Shown: positions 30,443 through 44,100 of the stretch, piece after piece
How positions within the stretch are numbered: position 1 is the stretch's first letter
Layout of the letters: every line of letters begins with the position of its first letter
NCBI RefSeq assembly: GCF_000372725.1
Contig: NW_005201213.1
Location: forward strand, 98,295 to 162,294
Reading direction: 5' to 3'
From: Emiliania huxleyi CCMP1516
Lineage: Eukaryota > Haptophyta > Isochrysidales > Noelaerhabdaceae
Length of the DNA: 64,000 nt
Position numbers and translations under genes: made by a program
The notes under the pieces: generated by a model
The model's database searches: none
Seen by the model: the letters and a program-made list of their open reading frames with translations, nothing else
What the model was told of the DNA's origin: nothing

Positions 30443-32134
30443 GGGCAAAGGAAGGGGCATCAAAACCTGCCCGGTTCCTCCTCCTCTGTGGAGCAATCCT
30501 CTCTCATCTCTACCTCCTCCCTGAGAGATTCTTATGTTGTTGGCCAGTTGTTGCATGTTGGCAAAGCAAGACAATCGATGAGAGTCGTGATTTCTTGTTC
30601 GAGCTTTTCAAATAAGAGCTCACACAAAATCACAAAACACAAATCAATTGCTAAACATCTCTCTCTCTCTCAAAATCACTGCTCAGAGCGACAGAGAGGG
30701 TGGAAAGCGAACGTGTAGAGTGAATCTCAGAGACAGAGTGTAAGTGTTCAGTTGTCCCTCCGCAAACCACACCTGCTGTGAGTGAGTCCTTTTTTTTAGC
30801 AATACCAATTTTTGTTTTGGTGAGTGAGTGAGTATTCTTGACACGAAACCACGACGACACACACACGCCTGCTCTTCACATAAAAGCACAAGATCAAGAA
30901 ACCGGCCGGGCCCGAAAATCGCACGAACGACAGCACAGTGACACTCTTCACAGCCTTGTGTTGTGTTGTGTTTGCCTTGTTATGAGAAGAAAATACGTCC
31001 TATGGCGCTATGCGCTGGTCTGTGAGAGGTTGAGGTGCGAGCCCTGGAGGCCCTTCACAGCACTCGCACAGCACAAGCTTTGTTTGCCTGCGCTGGCGGG
31101 TGGTGGCTTCAGCATGTGCAGCTGTTCTCTTTCCCGACTTGACCTGCATATACTTTTCCGGCAAACAAAAAGGAAAACAGAGGGTCCCCAGCACTTTGCG
31201 TTTCCGGAAATTTCCAGGGAAAACAGAGGGTGTTTCTTTGGTGCTCCATTCTGGAAACTCTCGAGTTTCCCTGAGTCTGAGAGCTGGTCTGGGGCAAAAT
31301 CTGAGGCAAAATTGAGGAAATCGGCACGATACCCAGGCGGTCGCAGGGTATTTTCCAGGTATACCCGGGGGTTTCCAGGTATACCCGCAAAATACCCGGT
31401 ATTTTGCCGATTTGGCTGATTTTGAGCCCAAACCAGCCTCAGACTCGGCTCAGAGCCCGGAAAATTTGATGGTTTCCCCGGGGAAATAGAGAGGAAAAGA
31501 GAGGGTGCTGTAGAGAAAAAAGGAAAGGAAAAGAGACGGGGTGCGAGAGGAAAAGTATATTCAGCCTAATTCCCGACGGACCCTGTGAAAAAGTGAGGCG
31601 TGGTCCTCGCCTGATTGGAAAAGGCAAAGAAAAGAAAAGAAAAAACAAACGCATACGCATCACGATTCCTGATCTCGCGTCTTAACAAGCAGGCATCAAC
31701 AAGCAGGCGCGCAAGATGCGTACCATCTGGGTCCCCTTAGAGGGTGGATGGTGCGCAAACGCATTTTTCTTTTTTGTCGTGCGCAGCATCTTGAAAATTA
31801 TTTTTTCCGTCAACGACGGCTTCTGGGAGGACGAATTAGAAGCCGTCGTCCGCGCTTTGCCTGTTGAGTGAATCGTGCGGCCCGTGAAATTCTTTTGTGG
31901 TCTGTGGATTCCTATCAGCTATCTCATGAAGAGAAGAGTTTGGTTTTTTGACTTTCTTCTTTTTCGACAGCACAGTGAGGTGTTCCTATCTCGACGGACC
32001 CTGTTCTAGCAAGACGGAACTGCCTTAGAAAAGAAAACGCGGCAGTGCGATTCCCTATCTCGCTGTGTCCGCGCTTCTCACTTGGTCCAAGCACGCCGAG
32101 CCTAGGCCGCCCTTGCCGCCCCTCGACAGACTCG
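30443..32134. other. Intergenic, AT-richer; promoter side of the megasynthase
   Basis: No supported gene. It contains a CT run (30655-30672) preceded by TTGCTAAACAT, repeated TTCCAGGTATACCCG units (31350-31400), CGACGGACCCTGT twice (about 31574 and 31994) and a hairpin at 31813-31849. It is noticeably less GC-rich than its surroundings. Confidence 0.6.
31813..31849. repeat. Perfect 12-bp hairpin
   Basis: ACGACGGCTTCT at 31813-31824 pairs exactly with AGAAGCCGTCGT at 31838-31849 across a 13-nt loop, 290 bp upstream of the synthase start. Confidence 0.9.
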
Positions 32135-35100
32135 ATGCCGCCGCCTCCATCGGCCGTGCCCAGCAGCTCGCACCGCCGTGGCACTGTGCACGAGTCCGAC
32201 CCGGACGTTGCCGGCGACGACGCCACCGCGGCCAAGGAGCCAGAAAGCTTCGTGTCGCTCTTCGAAGCCAACGTCGAGAAGCTTGGAGGGCAGAGGCTCT
32301 ATACGTGGCACTCCTCGGCAGAGTGCACCGGCGATATCGTTTGGAGCTACACCGAGCTGGCGCAGCGAGGACGCGCCGTCTGCTGTGCGCTGCGGCGGCG
32401 GTGGGAGGTCGGCGACGGCGCCCGGGTCATGCTCATCTATCCGCCAGGCCTCGACTTCCTCGTCGCATTCTTCGGCTGCCAATACGCCGCCGTGATCGCC
32501 GTGCCCTACTACCCGCCCATCATCCCGGCGAGCCCGATGCCATCCGCTGGCGCCAAGAAGATGCTCGCCGACGGCTTGGCCAAGGTGGTTCGCATCTACA
32601 GCAGCTGCCACCCGGAGCTGCTGCTCTCCACGACAATGTGCGCCCTCGCCCGGCTGCCGCCGCGGCAGCTGCCGGCCGCGGGCAGCTCGGGGCTGGCCGG
32701 ACCCACCCGTGGCAGCCCACGCCCCACCCCTCCCTCGGTCCCGGCCCGCAAGAGAGTGGCGAGCGCCCGAAGCAGCAGCGTGGTTCAGCACACGCGCCGG
32801 CCGCGAGCGCTACCTGTGCCGCCGCGCAGGTACCTGCGGCTCAAGTGGCTCTCGAGCAAGCTCCTCGGCGGCGACTGCTCCTGGCCCTCCTCCTGGAACT
32901 GGCGCGCCGCCAGGGAGGGAGGGGAGGCCAAGCCACGCCAACCGAGACGCCAAAGACTAGCCGCCCGAACACTCGCCGCCCGAACACTCGCCGCCCGAAC
33001 ACTCGCCGCCCGAACACTCGCCGCCCGAACACTCGCCGCCCGAACACTCGCCGCCCGAACATTCGCCGCCCGACCTCAGGCGCTCCACCGACGACCTCTC
33101 GACCCGCCTCCCGCCAAAGGAGGCGCGTCCCTCCCTCGCTTGCCGCTCCACACGAGCCCGCCGCCACTCCGCCTCGGGGGGGGCCTTCACGACGGCGCCG
33201 CAAAAAAGAATTCGGTGCGGACGCCGCTCCTCGTTGCGCAGGCGGCATGGCTGGAGGGCTGGCTGCGGCAGCGGCGCGAGCCGGTGGCGGCGGCACACCA
33301 CGGCCCGGGGGGTCGTGAGGCTCGGCACTGAGCAAGAGGGGTCGTCGTAGGCGTCGCCCGACGAGATCGCTTTTCTCCAATTCACGTCCGGGTCGACGGG
33401 CCACCCGAAGGGTTGGAGAGCGGTCTGCCGCCGACGGGGCAGGCGTGAGTTGCTCGACCGCCGGCGGTGACTCGTGGCTATAGGCGTGATGATCTCGACC
33501 AACAACCTCGTCAACAATATCCTCGCCATGCGGCAGGTGCCGCCACAGCCCCGAACCACAGCCCCGCCGTCCCATCACGACCGCAGACACGTTGGCCGCT
33601 CCGCCGACGCGGTGGCGAGGGTGGCGGCGGCGAGGGTGGCGGCGGGGAGGGTGGCACCGAGGGTGGAGGCGGTGAGGGCGGCGGCGGCGAGGGCGGCGGC
33701 GGCGAGTGTGGGGGTGGCGAGGGTGGGGGCGGCGTTGGCGGTGCCGGTTCCCCTGCCGCCGCTCCTCGGCCCACCCTGCAACGCTCCCCCCTCCGGCAGA
33801 CGACGCGCCGCATCCACCCGGTCGAGTCCATCTGCATGGTGTCGTGGCTGCCGCAGTACCACGACATGGGCATCATCGGCGCAACACACATCGCGTGGCG
33901 AGACCGCTGCGGCAGGGTTGGCCTCGTCCGGAGCCTCTGAGGTTCCGCGGTAGGCGGCTGCCTCTTTGCGCCAATCATCGGCTTCAGCGCCGACCTCATG
34001 TCGCCCGCCACGTTCCTGCAGCACCCGGTCGCGTGGCTGCGCGCAATCTCAAAGCTACACAAGACGCACCAGGTCTCCTCCGCCGCCGCGTCCCACCGTT
34101 CCCGCCCGCCCCCGACGCGATTCCCCCGCCCGCCCAGGTCTTCACCGCGTCGCCAAACTTCGGGTATATCCTGTGCCTCCGCCGCATCAAAGAGGAGAAG
34201 CTGCAGGGCCTCCGCCTCAACCACTGGAAGTGCGCCCTAAACGGTCTTCGCCGCGTCAGCGACAGGAGGGCCGACGTCAGGCTGCTTAGAGGTGCGCGAG
34301 TTGTGGGAATTTAGGCGCAGAGCCGATCCGCGCCGAGACATTGCGCGAGTTTGGCGCGCGCTACGGCGCTTACGGCTTCGAGCCGACGGCGTGGGGCTGC
34401 TCGTACGGGCTGGCCGAGAATTGCGTGTACGTCGCCGGCACGATGGAGCGGCCCGCCACGCTGCAGGTGCGGCGCGGGCTGTGGGCCGGAGACGTTGCGT
34501 GGCCTGCGGAGGAGGGCGACGGCGCGCTCTTCGAGTGCCCCGGCTGCTTCTTTCAGCCGGAGTGGCGGACGCACCAGTCGGTCCGGATCGTGCACCCGGA
34601 CTCGCTGGAGGAGATGGCCGACGGGACCGTCGGAGAGATTTGGGTCGGCGGCCAATCGGTCGCGCGCGGCTACTGGGATTTGCCCGAGGTGTCGCGCCAT
34701 ACTTTTGGGGCGCAGCTGGCCGAGGCGGACGGCCCGGTGCACATGCGGTCCGGCGAGCTCCGAGCGCCCTCCCGCGGGGACGTTTGGGACGACACGGCCC
34801 TCAGGCCGGCGTATTCTCACCGCAGGCGACCTTGGCTTCGTGTGGGAGAGCCGGTTGTACGTCGTCGGCGAGAAGAAGAGAGCTGAGGCGGGCCGGGCCC
34901 CATTCGGGCCCCAAATCCGAGACGCCGAAGTGACTCGCTGTAGGTCGCATCAAGGACGTGCTCACCATGCGGGGCCGGACACTTCACGCGCACGACATCG
35001 AGGGGCATGCCGAGCGCGGCTCGGGCGCTCTTCGACCGGGCTGTTGCGCCGCGTTCTCGATCCAGCCTCCGGAAGAGGAAGGAGAGGTGCTGGTGTTGAT

Positions 35101-38100
35101 GGCCGAGCTGCGGCCAGAGCAGGCCAACAACAGCGAGGCGGAGCTGCTGGCGGTGGTCCGTGACGTGGTCAAGGCGGTCAAGGACGGAGAGGGCATCAAG
35201 CCGCACGCACTCGTTCTCCTCAAGGTGCCCACCCCACCCCAACTACCATCCACCCCCACCTCACACGTCGCTGACGGCTTCCTCTCCCCACCTGGCTGGA
35301 AGGCCCGCGCCATCCTCAAGACCACATCCGGCAAGCTCCGCCGGCGCGAGCTGCGAGAGGCCTACCTGCAGATGGCCCAGGTCCGCGCTACGGGCGCCGA
35401 GCCGACGCGGCAGCGGTTGCTCATCCCGATGCAAGCGGTGAGTGTACCCCGCACGGCTCACGTCACCCTCGTGTTTGACCGTGTTGACCGGCGCTTCCCT
35501 CTCGGCACTCCTCGGCAGATTCATAGACCCCCCCCCTCCCCCCCCCCCCTCTGCCCCCCCTGCCCCCCAGGTCGTCCTTCACTGGGACGTTTCCCTCGCC
35601 GGGCTCGAGGAGCCGCAGGAGCAAACCCGCGATGGGGAGTCGACGCCGCCGCAGGGCCACAACAGCTCGCGCTCGCCTTCGAACAGCAAAGAGGGGTGGT
35701 GGGTGCATCGGCGCGACGCCCTCGAGCGGAGCCCGCCACGGTTCGAAGAGGCACCGTCGCCCCAAGGAACGGCCGGCGCACCCGTGGTGACTGAGAAGCC
35801 GATCTTGCCAGCGTCGCCAGAGACGCGGGCGGAGGCTGTGCTTCCGCCGCCGCCTCCGCCGGGGGGGCAGTCCCTGTACGCCAACCCCATCAGCTTGGAA
35901 GACCTGTACGCGCTCGCTGTCGAATGCCTCGGCTCGGACCTCTCGCCGGATGCACCGCTGATGGACGCCGGCTTCGACTCTGCAAACGCGCTCGAGCTCC
36001 AGGGCGAGCTCACCGAGCGCCTCGGCGTCTCGGACCTGCCGGAGACGCTCATGTTCGACTACCCCACCCTGCGCCAGATGGCGGCGCATTTCAACTCGTA
36101 CACCACGACGGCGCTGCCGGCGGAGGAGGCGTGGAACCAGGACACGCGAGGCCTCGCCGATGCGCCCGTGGCAACCGTCGGCGCGATGCGCGGCGCGCTT
36201 GCCGGCGGTGTCTCCACGATGGCGGCGCTGGAGTCCATGGTCGGAACCGCCGCCGACAGGATCACGGAGGTGCCGCTGGCCCGCTGGGACCTCGGCAAGC
36301 AGCACGCAGCCAGCGACCTGATCGGCTTGCGCGCCCGGCACGGCGGGTTCGTGGACAACGCGGAGCTCTTTGACAACGCCTTCTTCAGCATTTCGCCGGC
36401 CGAGGCCAGAGACATGGATCCCCAGCAGCGGCTGCTCCTCGAGCAGGGGTACGCGGCGCTGCACGGCGCCGGCTCGGTTCGCGATTCTCTGGTGGGTCGC
36501 GTGGCGGGTGTCTATTTGGGCATCGCCGGGAGCGACTTTCAGCACATGGTGACGCGCACACCTGTGCACCTACGCGGTGTGTACACTGCGACGGGCAGCA
36601 GCCACTCGGTCGCCGCAGGCCGCATCTCGTTTGTGCTCGGGATGCAGGGCCCGTGCGTGTCGTACGACACCGCGTGCTCGGCGGCGCTAGCGGCGAGCCA
36701 CGGGGCGCTGCGCGCGCTTCAGCACAAGGAGTGCACTGAAGGGCTTGTCGTGGGCGTGAGCCTCATGCTCCTTCCAGATTGCCACCTGACTTTCGCCATG
36801 GCCGGCATGCTCTCCGCCGGCGGCCACTGCCACACCTTCGACTCGCGCGCGGACGGGTACGCGCGTGGCGAGGCGTGCTGCGCAGTCGCGCTTCAGATGA
36901 GGGACGCCGACAGCTCAGCGGCCCTTCGTTTCCTCGGCAGCTGCGTGCGGCAGGACGGCAAGAGCGCGAGCCTGACGGCGCCCAACGGCCAGGCGCAGCA
37001 GGCCCTTCTAAAGGCCGCGCTCGCCGACGCATCCGTGCACACCGAGCAAGTAGCTTGCGTGGAGGCTCACGGCACGGGCACGGCATTGGGCGACCCGATC
37101 GAGACGCGGTCATTGGCGCACATAATCTCAAAACGCATGGCTGATGAGGCGCTCGCGTTGGGCAGCGTCAAGGCGAACGCCGGGCACACCGAGCCAGCTG
37201 CGGGCATCACGGGTCTGCTGCGGCTTGCCCTGAGCTTGCAGGACGGCCTTGGTGCCCCGAATGGCCAGCTGCGCGCGATCAATCCGCACGTTGGCAATTC
37301 GCTAAAGGGAATCGCTTGCGCGCTTCCGACCCAGCTGTCGGCCGCGCCAATATGTGCGGCCCAGACGGGAAGCGATTGCGCCGGCGGCGTGAGCTCGTTT
37401 GGGTACAGCGGCACGATCGTGCACGCGCTGCTCCAGGACGACGGCGTGGCGCGTGGCGCGGGCAGGCCGGCGGCGGCTTCGTCGCCGCATTACGTGCGCC
37501 GGTCTTTCGCGTGGTCGGAGCAGGCGCATCCGCTAGCGCAGGGGGTGGACGCGGCGGCGCCGAGCGGGCTCGTTCGCTACGCATCACCGGCAGCCGGCGC
37601 ACTGCGTAGCTTGTCGGCGGACCACATCGTCCAGGGCCGCGTCGTCTTCCCTGGCGCCGGCTACCTCGAGATGGCGCGCGCGGCGAGCGACGCTGCGACC
37701 GACGCGGCGACCGACGCGGCGAGCAGCTTGCTCCGGCGCGTCTTCTTCCTGCAGCCCCTCTTGCTCGACGGCGACGTGGCACAGTTGCGCGTGGTGTGCG
37801 AGCTCAACGCGGCGGAGGAGCGCTTCGAGGTGCGAAGCGAGCTCACCGAGGAAGGGGCAAGCACCGCCCATTGCGGCGGCTCGACGGGTGCGGCGCCGCC
37901 GGACGACGAGCGGCGGCGCCCACAGCCGGCTGCGGTGCGCGGGAGCTGCGGGGCGGCGGTGAGCGCCGCGGACCTGTACTCCGCGTTCCGGGGGATGGGC
38001 CTCGAGTACGGCCCTGCGTACCGCACGCTCGCGGGCATGTGGGCGTCGCCAGCTTCGGGTGCTGCGGTGGGGCAGCTGCGGCGGCGCAGGCGGCTGCAGG

Positions 38101-41100
38101 GCACCTCCGTGCACCCAGCCGACCTGGACGGCGCGCTGCAGCTGACGGCGCTGCTCGCGACTGGCGCGGCGTCGGAGGTGCGGCTGCCGTTCTCGGTCGA
38201 GTCGGCAGCGCTGCGCGGCGCACGCGGCCACTTGTGCCCGGTGGCGGAGCGGCAGTCGGCGAGCACGACTCGCGTCGCTCTGGTGAGTCAGAGCCGACGC
38301 GGCGGAGGCGGCGCGCATTTGTCGGGCTTCGAGACGCGAGCCCTCAAGGCCGGCGCCGCCGCGCGGCCGGCTGCGCCGAAGAGGCACCTGTACGTGACGG
38401 CGTGGACAGCGCGCGCGCTGTCTGCCGACGCCGGCCCCGAGGCGGCGGCGGCATCATCGCTGGTCCTCTCTGGAGCGGTGTCGAGCGTCGCGTCCGGCGC
38501 GGGCGCCACTCGTGCGACGGCGGCGGCGGCTGGCGGGCCTCGCTCTGTCGCGTTTGCCGCGGGGGTCGGCGGCGCCCGCGCCGAGCGCGATTCGCTCGCC
38601 GTGATGGCGGCCGCCTTTGACATCGTGCGGGCCCACACCGCCAAGGTCGCGCTGCCGGTGTGGCTGCTGACGAGCCGCGCGTTCGGCGCCCGGCCATCGG
38701 GCGGGTCTGGCGCGTCCGCGCACGCGGGCATGATGGGTTTGGCCCGCCAAGTGCGGTCCGAGGCGCCGACGTGCCGCCTGCCAGTCATTGACCTCGACGC
38801 CGCCGCGGCAGTGGCGGGCTCGGCGGCGGCCGCCGCGATGCTTGGGCTGGGGTACTCGGGCTTGCCTGAGCCCGAGGTCGCTTTCGACGCCGGCCGGCCG
38901 CGCGTGCCGCGGCTGGCCGAGGCGCCCGGCTCAATCAGCGGGCCTGTTCGGATGCACTTCGACGCGCGCGGCGCGGTGTCGAACCTCCGGATCGTGCCTC
39001 AGGCCGAGGAGAGCTCCCCGCCCGCGGACGGCGAGGTCGAGCTGCGCGTGCGAGCGGTCGGTCTCAACTTCCGCGACGTGCTCAACGTCCTCGGCGTGTA
39101 CCCCGGCGACCCCGGTCCTCCCGGCAGCGACTGCGCTGCAGACGTGGCTCGCTGCGGCGGCGGCGCGCCGCACCTGCGCGTGGGCGACGCTGTGCTCGGC
39201 CATGGCCTGGCGGCGCTGGCATCGTTTGCGCGGAGCGACTCGCGGCTGATGGCGGCGATCGACGACTCGCTGACGGTCGAGCAGGCGTGCACCCTGCCGA
39301 CGACGTGGTGCACGGTTCACATGTCGCTCCTCGCGTCGCGGCCTCGCGCGGGCCACCACGCGCTGCTGCAAGCGGGCGCCGGTGGCGTTGGCCTCGCAGC
39401 GGGCGAGTACACACATTGGGTCGGCACGCGCGCAAGCGTGACGGTCGGCCGGCCGTACAAGCATTGGTATTTGCATGGCATGGGTCTGCGCGGCGAGACG
39501 CTCAGCTCGCGCGACGGCGGCGCGTTCCTCGCCGGCGCGGCGGCGCTCGTCCGCGCGTCGCGGCTGCGCTTCGTGCTCAACAGCTTGTCCGCCGACTTCA
39601 TCGCTGGCTCGTTTGCGCTGCTGGGCGAGGGCGGCTGCTTGTGCGAGATCGGCAAGCGCGCGGTGTGGAGTGCGGAGCGGCTGCGGAGCGCGTCGCTTGC
39701 GCGCTACGTGGCGATCGCGCTCGACAGCACGATCGAGCAGACGCCGGTGTGGATGCGGGGCACACTCCAGCGGCTGTCTGCGCGCGCGGCGGCGCGCGTG
39801 CTGCACGGGCTGCCACTGCAGAGCTTCGGGCTGGAGCGCGGCCTGCTCTCCGCGTTCCGCAGCCTGCAGGCCGGCACAAACACCGGCAAGGTGGTCATCC
39901 TCATCCCCGCCACCGCCACCGCGCCGCCGCGCGACACGCATCTGCTCTCTGGCGGCACCGGCGGGCTCGGCCTGCTGACGGGCCGGTGGCTGGCCGCGGG
40001 CGGGGCCTCCACGGTTGTGCTCGCGGCGCGCGGCGGCGCGGTGTCGGAGGCGGACGGCGCGCGGCTGCGGAAGGCGCGGCCGCAATGCTCCGTGTGCGTG
40101 GCGCGCGCCGACGCGGCGGAGCTGGCCGACATCCGGCGGCTGGTGAGCGGGGCGCGTTGTGGCGAGGCGGGTCGGCTCGCGGGCTTGTGGCACGCGGCCG
40201 GCGTCCTATCCGACGGGTTGCTGCGCGCCCAGACGGCGAGCACGCTCCGCCGCGTGTACGCTCCAAAGGTACACGGCGCCTGGGGCTTGCAGCTTGCGTG
40301 CGCCGCGGCGCCGCTCGATGCGTGCGTCCTCTTCTCGTCCATCGCGTCGCTGATCGGCGGCGGTGGGCAGTCCAACTACGGCGCGGCGAACGGTTGCCTC
40401 GACTCGCTTGGCGTGTGTCGGCGGCAGCGCGGCCAGGCGGCGTCGAGCGTGCAGTGGGGGCCGTGGGCGGACGTGGGCATGGCCGCGAGCAGCTCGGTCA
40501 ACGCGCGGATCCAGGCGTCGGGCATGGGCCTGATCGGGCTGGAGCAGGGCGCGACGGCGTTCCGTGCAGCGCTGCTGCCGGGCGTGCCGGCCGTGATGAG
40601 CTTGGTCGTCCTTTCGTGGGGCAAGTTCCTCGGTCTGATGCCGACGGTGCCGCCGCTGCTGGAAGGGTACGCCTCCCGCAAGGCGGCGCCGGCGGCGACT
40701 GGCGGGGCGTCTGAGAGCCGCGTCGTGACGCTCGAGATGATCATGGAGTCGCTCGAGTCGACCATCGGCACGGGCGTGGATGCGGACGCGCCGCTGATGG
40801 AGGCTGGCCTCGACTCGCTTGGAGCGGTCGAGCTCGGCAACCAGCTGCAGCAGGCGTCGGGGCAGACGCTGCCGTCGACGCTCATCTTCGACTACCCGAC
40901 GGCGCGGCAGCTCGCGGCGTACTTCGAGAGCTCCTCCAAGTCTGCCGGCGGCAGCGACGAGGCGGCCGGCGCGGCGACGTCCGCCGCCACGGCGCGGGCG
41001 GCTGCGACGCCGTTCAGCGCGGGCAGCTCGAGCACGTCTGGCGTGGTGCGCGTGTGCGGGCTGAGCGCCATGATGCCAGGGCGGGTCGGCCTTGTGAGCG

Positions 41101-44100
41101 GACTGGCGCAGATGGCGTCGTGCGGCAGCGACCTGATCTCAGAGGTGCCGCTCGGGCGCTGGCGGGTCGGCGGGCCAGGCTTCCCGGATGGCGTGATCGG
41201 CCAGCGCGCCCGGTACGGCGGCTTCCTGAGCGACGCGGAGCTCTTCGACAACGCGTTCTTCAGCGTGTCGCCGTCCGAGGCGGGGGCGATGGACCCCCAG
41301 CAGCGGCTGCTCCTCGAGCGCTCGTTCGAGGCGCTGCACGGCGCGTCGTTCCAGAGGACCTCCCTGATGGACCTGGTCGCCGGCGTCTTCCTCGGCGTCG
41401 CGGCGAACGACTTTGCGGAGGTCGTGCGGACGACGCCGTCGCTCGCGCGCAGCGTGTACGCTGCGACGGGCAGCAGCCACTCGGTCGCCTCCGGGCGCAT
41501 CTCGTTTGTGCTCGGGATGCAGGGCCCGTGCGTGTCGTACGACACCGCGTGCTCGGCGGCGCTGGCGGCGAACCACGCGGCGCTGCGCGCGCTCCAGCAC
41601 CGCGAGTGCGTCGCCGCGCTCTCGGTCGGTGTGAGCATGATGCTCCTCCCCGGCGTCGGCATCACCTTCGCCACCGCCGGCATGCTCTCCGCCGGCGGCC
41701 ACTGCCACACCTTCGACTCGCGCGCGGACGGGTACGTGCGTGGCGAGGCGTGCTGCGCCGCGACGCTGCGCGTCAGCAGCTTTGCCGCGCACGACACGCT
41801 GCGACTGGTCGGCAGCTGCGTGCGGCAGGACGGCAAGAGCGCGAGCCTGACGGCGCCCAACGGCCAGGCGCAGCGGGCGCTGCTGTGGGCCGCGCTCGCC
41901 GACGCCGCGATGCTGAGCGACCAGGTGGCTTGCGTGGAGGCTCACGGCACGGGCACGGCGCTGGGCGACCCGATCGAGGCGCGCTCGCTCGCCTCGCTGC
42001 ACACGGGGCGGCAGGACGACGAGGCGCTCGCGGTGGGGAGCGTCAAGGCGAACGGCGGGCACGCCGAGCCAGCGGCGGGCATCACGGGTCTGCTGCGGCT
42101 GGCGGTCGGTGTGCGTGACCGGGTGGCGCCGCCGAACAGCCAGCTGCGCGCCGTCAACCCGCACGTGGTGGAGGCGTTCGACGGCATCTCGTGCACGCTT
42201 CCGACCCAGCTGTCGGCCGCGCCGGCGTGCTACGCGCAGGCGAGCGGGCTCTGCGCCGGCGGCGTGAGCTCGTTTGGGTACAGCGGCACGATCGTGCACG
42301 CGCTGCTCCAGGACGACGGCGTGGCGCGTGGCGCGGGCAGGCCGGCGGCGGCTTCGTCGCCGCATTACGTGCGCCGGTCTTTCGCGTGGTCGGAGCAGGC
42401 GCATCCGCTAGCGCAGGGGGTGGACGCGGCGGCGCCGAGCGGGCTCGTTCGCTACGCATCACCGGCAGCCGGCGCACTGCGTAGCTTGGTGGCGGACCAC
42501 ATCGTCCAGGGCCGCGTCGTCTTCCCTGGCGCCGGCTACCTCGAGATGGCGCGCGCGGCGAGCGACGCGGCGACCGACGCGGCGACCGACGCGGCGAGCA
42601 GCTTGCTGCGGCGCGTCTTCTTCCTGCAGCCCCTCTTGCTCGACGGCGACGTGGCACAGTTGCGCGTGGTGTGCGAGCTCAACGCGGCGGAGGAGCGCTT
42701 CGAGGTGCGAAGCGAGCTCACCGAGGAAGGGGCAAGCACCGCCCATTGCGGCGGCTCGACGGGTGCGGCGCCGCCGGACGACGAGCGGCGGCGCCCACAG
42801 CCGGCTGCGGTGCGCGGGAGCTGCGGGGCGGCGGTGAGCGCCGCGGACCTGTACTCCGCGTTCCGGGGGATGGGCCTCGAGTACGGCCCTGCGTACCGCA
42901 CGCTCGCGGGCATGTGGGCGTCGCCAGCTTCGGGTGCTGCGGTGGGGCAGCTGCGGCGGCGCAGGCGGCTGCAGGGCACCTCCGTGCACCCAGCCGACCT
43001 GGACGGCGCGCTGCAGCTGACGGCGCTGCTCGCGACTGGCGCGGCGTCGGAGGTGCGGCTGCCGTTCTCGGTCGAGTCGGCAGCGCTGCGCGGCGCACGC
43101 GGCCACTTGTTCCCGGTGGCGGAGCGGCAGTCGGCGAGCACGACTCGCGTCGCTCTGGTGAGTCAGAGCCGACGCGGCGGAGGCGGCGCGCATTTGTCGG
43201 GCTTCGAGACGCGAGCCCTCAAGGCCGGCGCCGCCGCGCGGCCGGCTGCGCCGAAGAGGCACCTGTACGTGACGGCGTGGACAGCGCGCGCGCTGTCTGC
43301 CGACGCCGGCCCCGAGGCGGCGGCGGCATCATCGCTGGTCCTCTCCGGAGCGGTGTCGAGCGTCGCGTCCGGCGCGGGCGCCACTCGTGCGACGGCGGCG
43401 GCGGCTGGCGGGCCTCGCTCTGTCGCGTTTGCCGCGGGGGTCGGCGGCGCCCGCGCCGAGCGCGATTCGCTCGCCGTGATGGCGGCCGCCTTTGACATCG
43501 TGCGGGCCCACACCGCCAAGGTCGCGCTGCCGGTGTGGCTGCTGACGAGCCGCGCGTTCGGCGCCCGGCCATCGGGCGGGTCTGGCGCGTCCGCGCACGC
43601 GGGCATGATGGGTTTGGCCCGCCAAGTGCGGTCCGAGGCGCCGACGTGCCGCTTGCCAGTCATTGACCTCGACGCCGCCGCGGCAGTGGCGGGCTCGGCG
43701 GCGGCCGCCGCGATGCTTGGGCTGGGGTACTCGGGCTTGCCTGAGCCCGAGGTCGCTTTCGACGCCGGCCGGCCGCGCGTGCCGCGGCTGGCCGAGGCGC
43801 CCGGCTCAATCAGCGGGCCTGTTCGGATGCACTTCGACGCGCGCGGCGCGGTGTCGAACCTCCGGATCGTGCCTCAGGCCGAGGAGAGCTCCCCGCCTGC
43901 GGACGGCGAGGTCGAGCTGCGCGTGCGAGCGGTCGGTCTCAACTTCCGCGACGTGCTCAACGTCCTCGGCGTGTACCCCGGCGACCCCGGTCCTCCCGGC
44001 AGCGACTGCGCTGCAGACGTGGCTCGCTGCGGCGGCGGCGCGCCGCACCTGCGCGTGGGCGACGCTGTGCTCGGCCATGGCCTGGCGGCGCTGGCATCGT

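Larger units (their letters stand above)
32135..35437 (+). other. Domain: fatty acyl-AMP ligase (FAAL) loading domain, multi-exon
   Basis: Adenylates a free fatty acid and passes it to ACP1. Motifs recovered after splicing: IVWSYTELAQRGRAV; VMLIYPPGLDFLVAFFGCQY; DEIAFLQFTSGSTGHPKG (33360-33411, ATP-binding P-loop); VSWLPQYHDMGIIG; AWGCSYGLAENCVYVAG; then SGDLGFVWESRLYVVGRIKD across two introns; and TTSGKLRRRELR with the C-terminal Lys. The region 32900-33350 between YLRLKWLSSKL and the P-loop contains a minisatellite and an unresolved exon end. Fused to the ACP by a 133-nt intron (35438-35570). Confidence 0.88.

Noticed and set aside
35442..35570. Open frame upstream of the PKS exon as a separate PKS start
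   Set aside because: The stretch has a GTGAGT donor at its beginning, a poly-C tract and a CAG acceptor. It is the intron joining FAAL to ACP1, so the frame is open only by chance.
38390..38920. Region between DH and ER as an acyltransferase or methyltransferase
   Set aside because: No GHSxG or SAM-binding motif. Position and sequence (GMMGLARQVRSE, then a LPVIDLD strand) fit the structural half of the ketoreductase.
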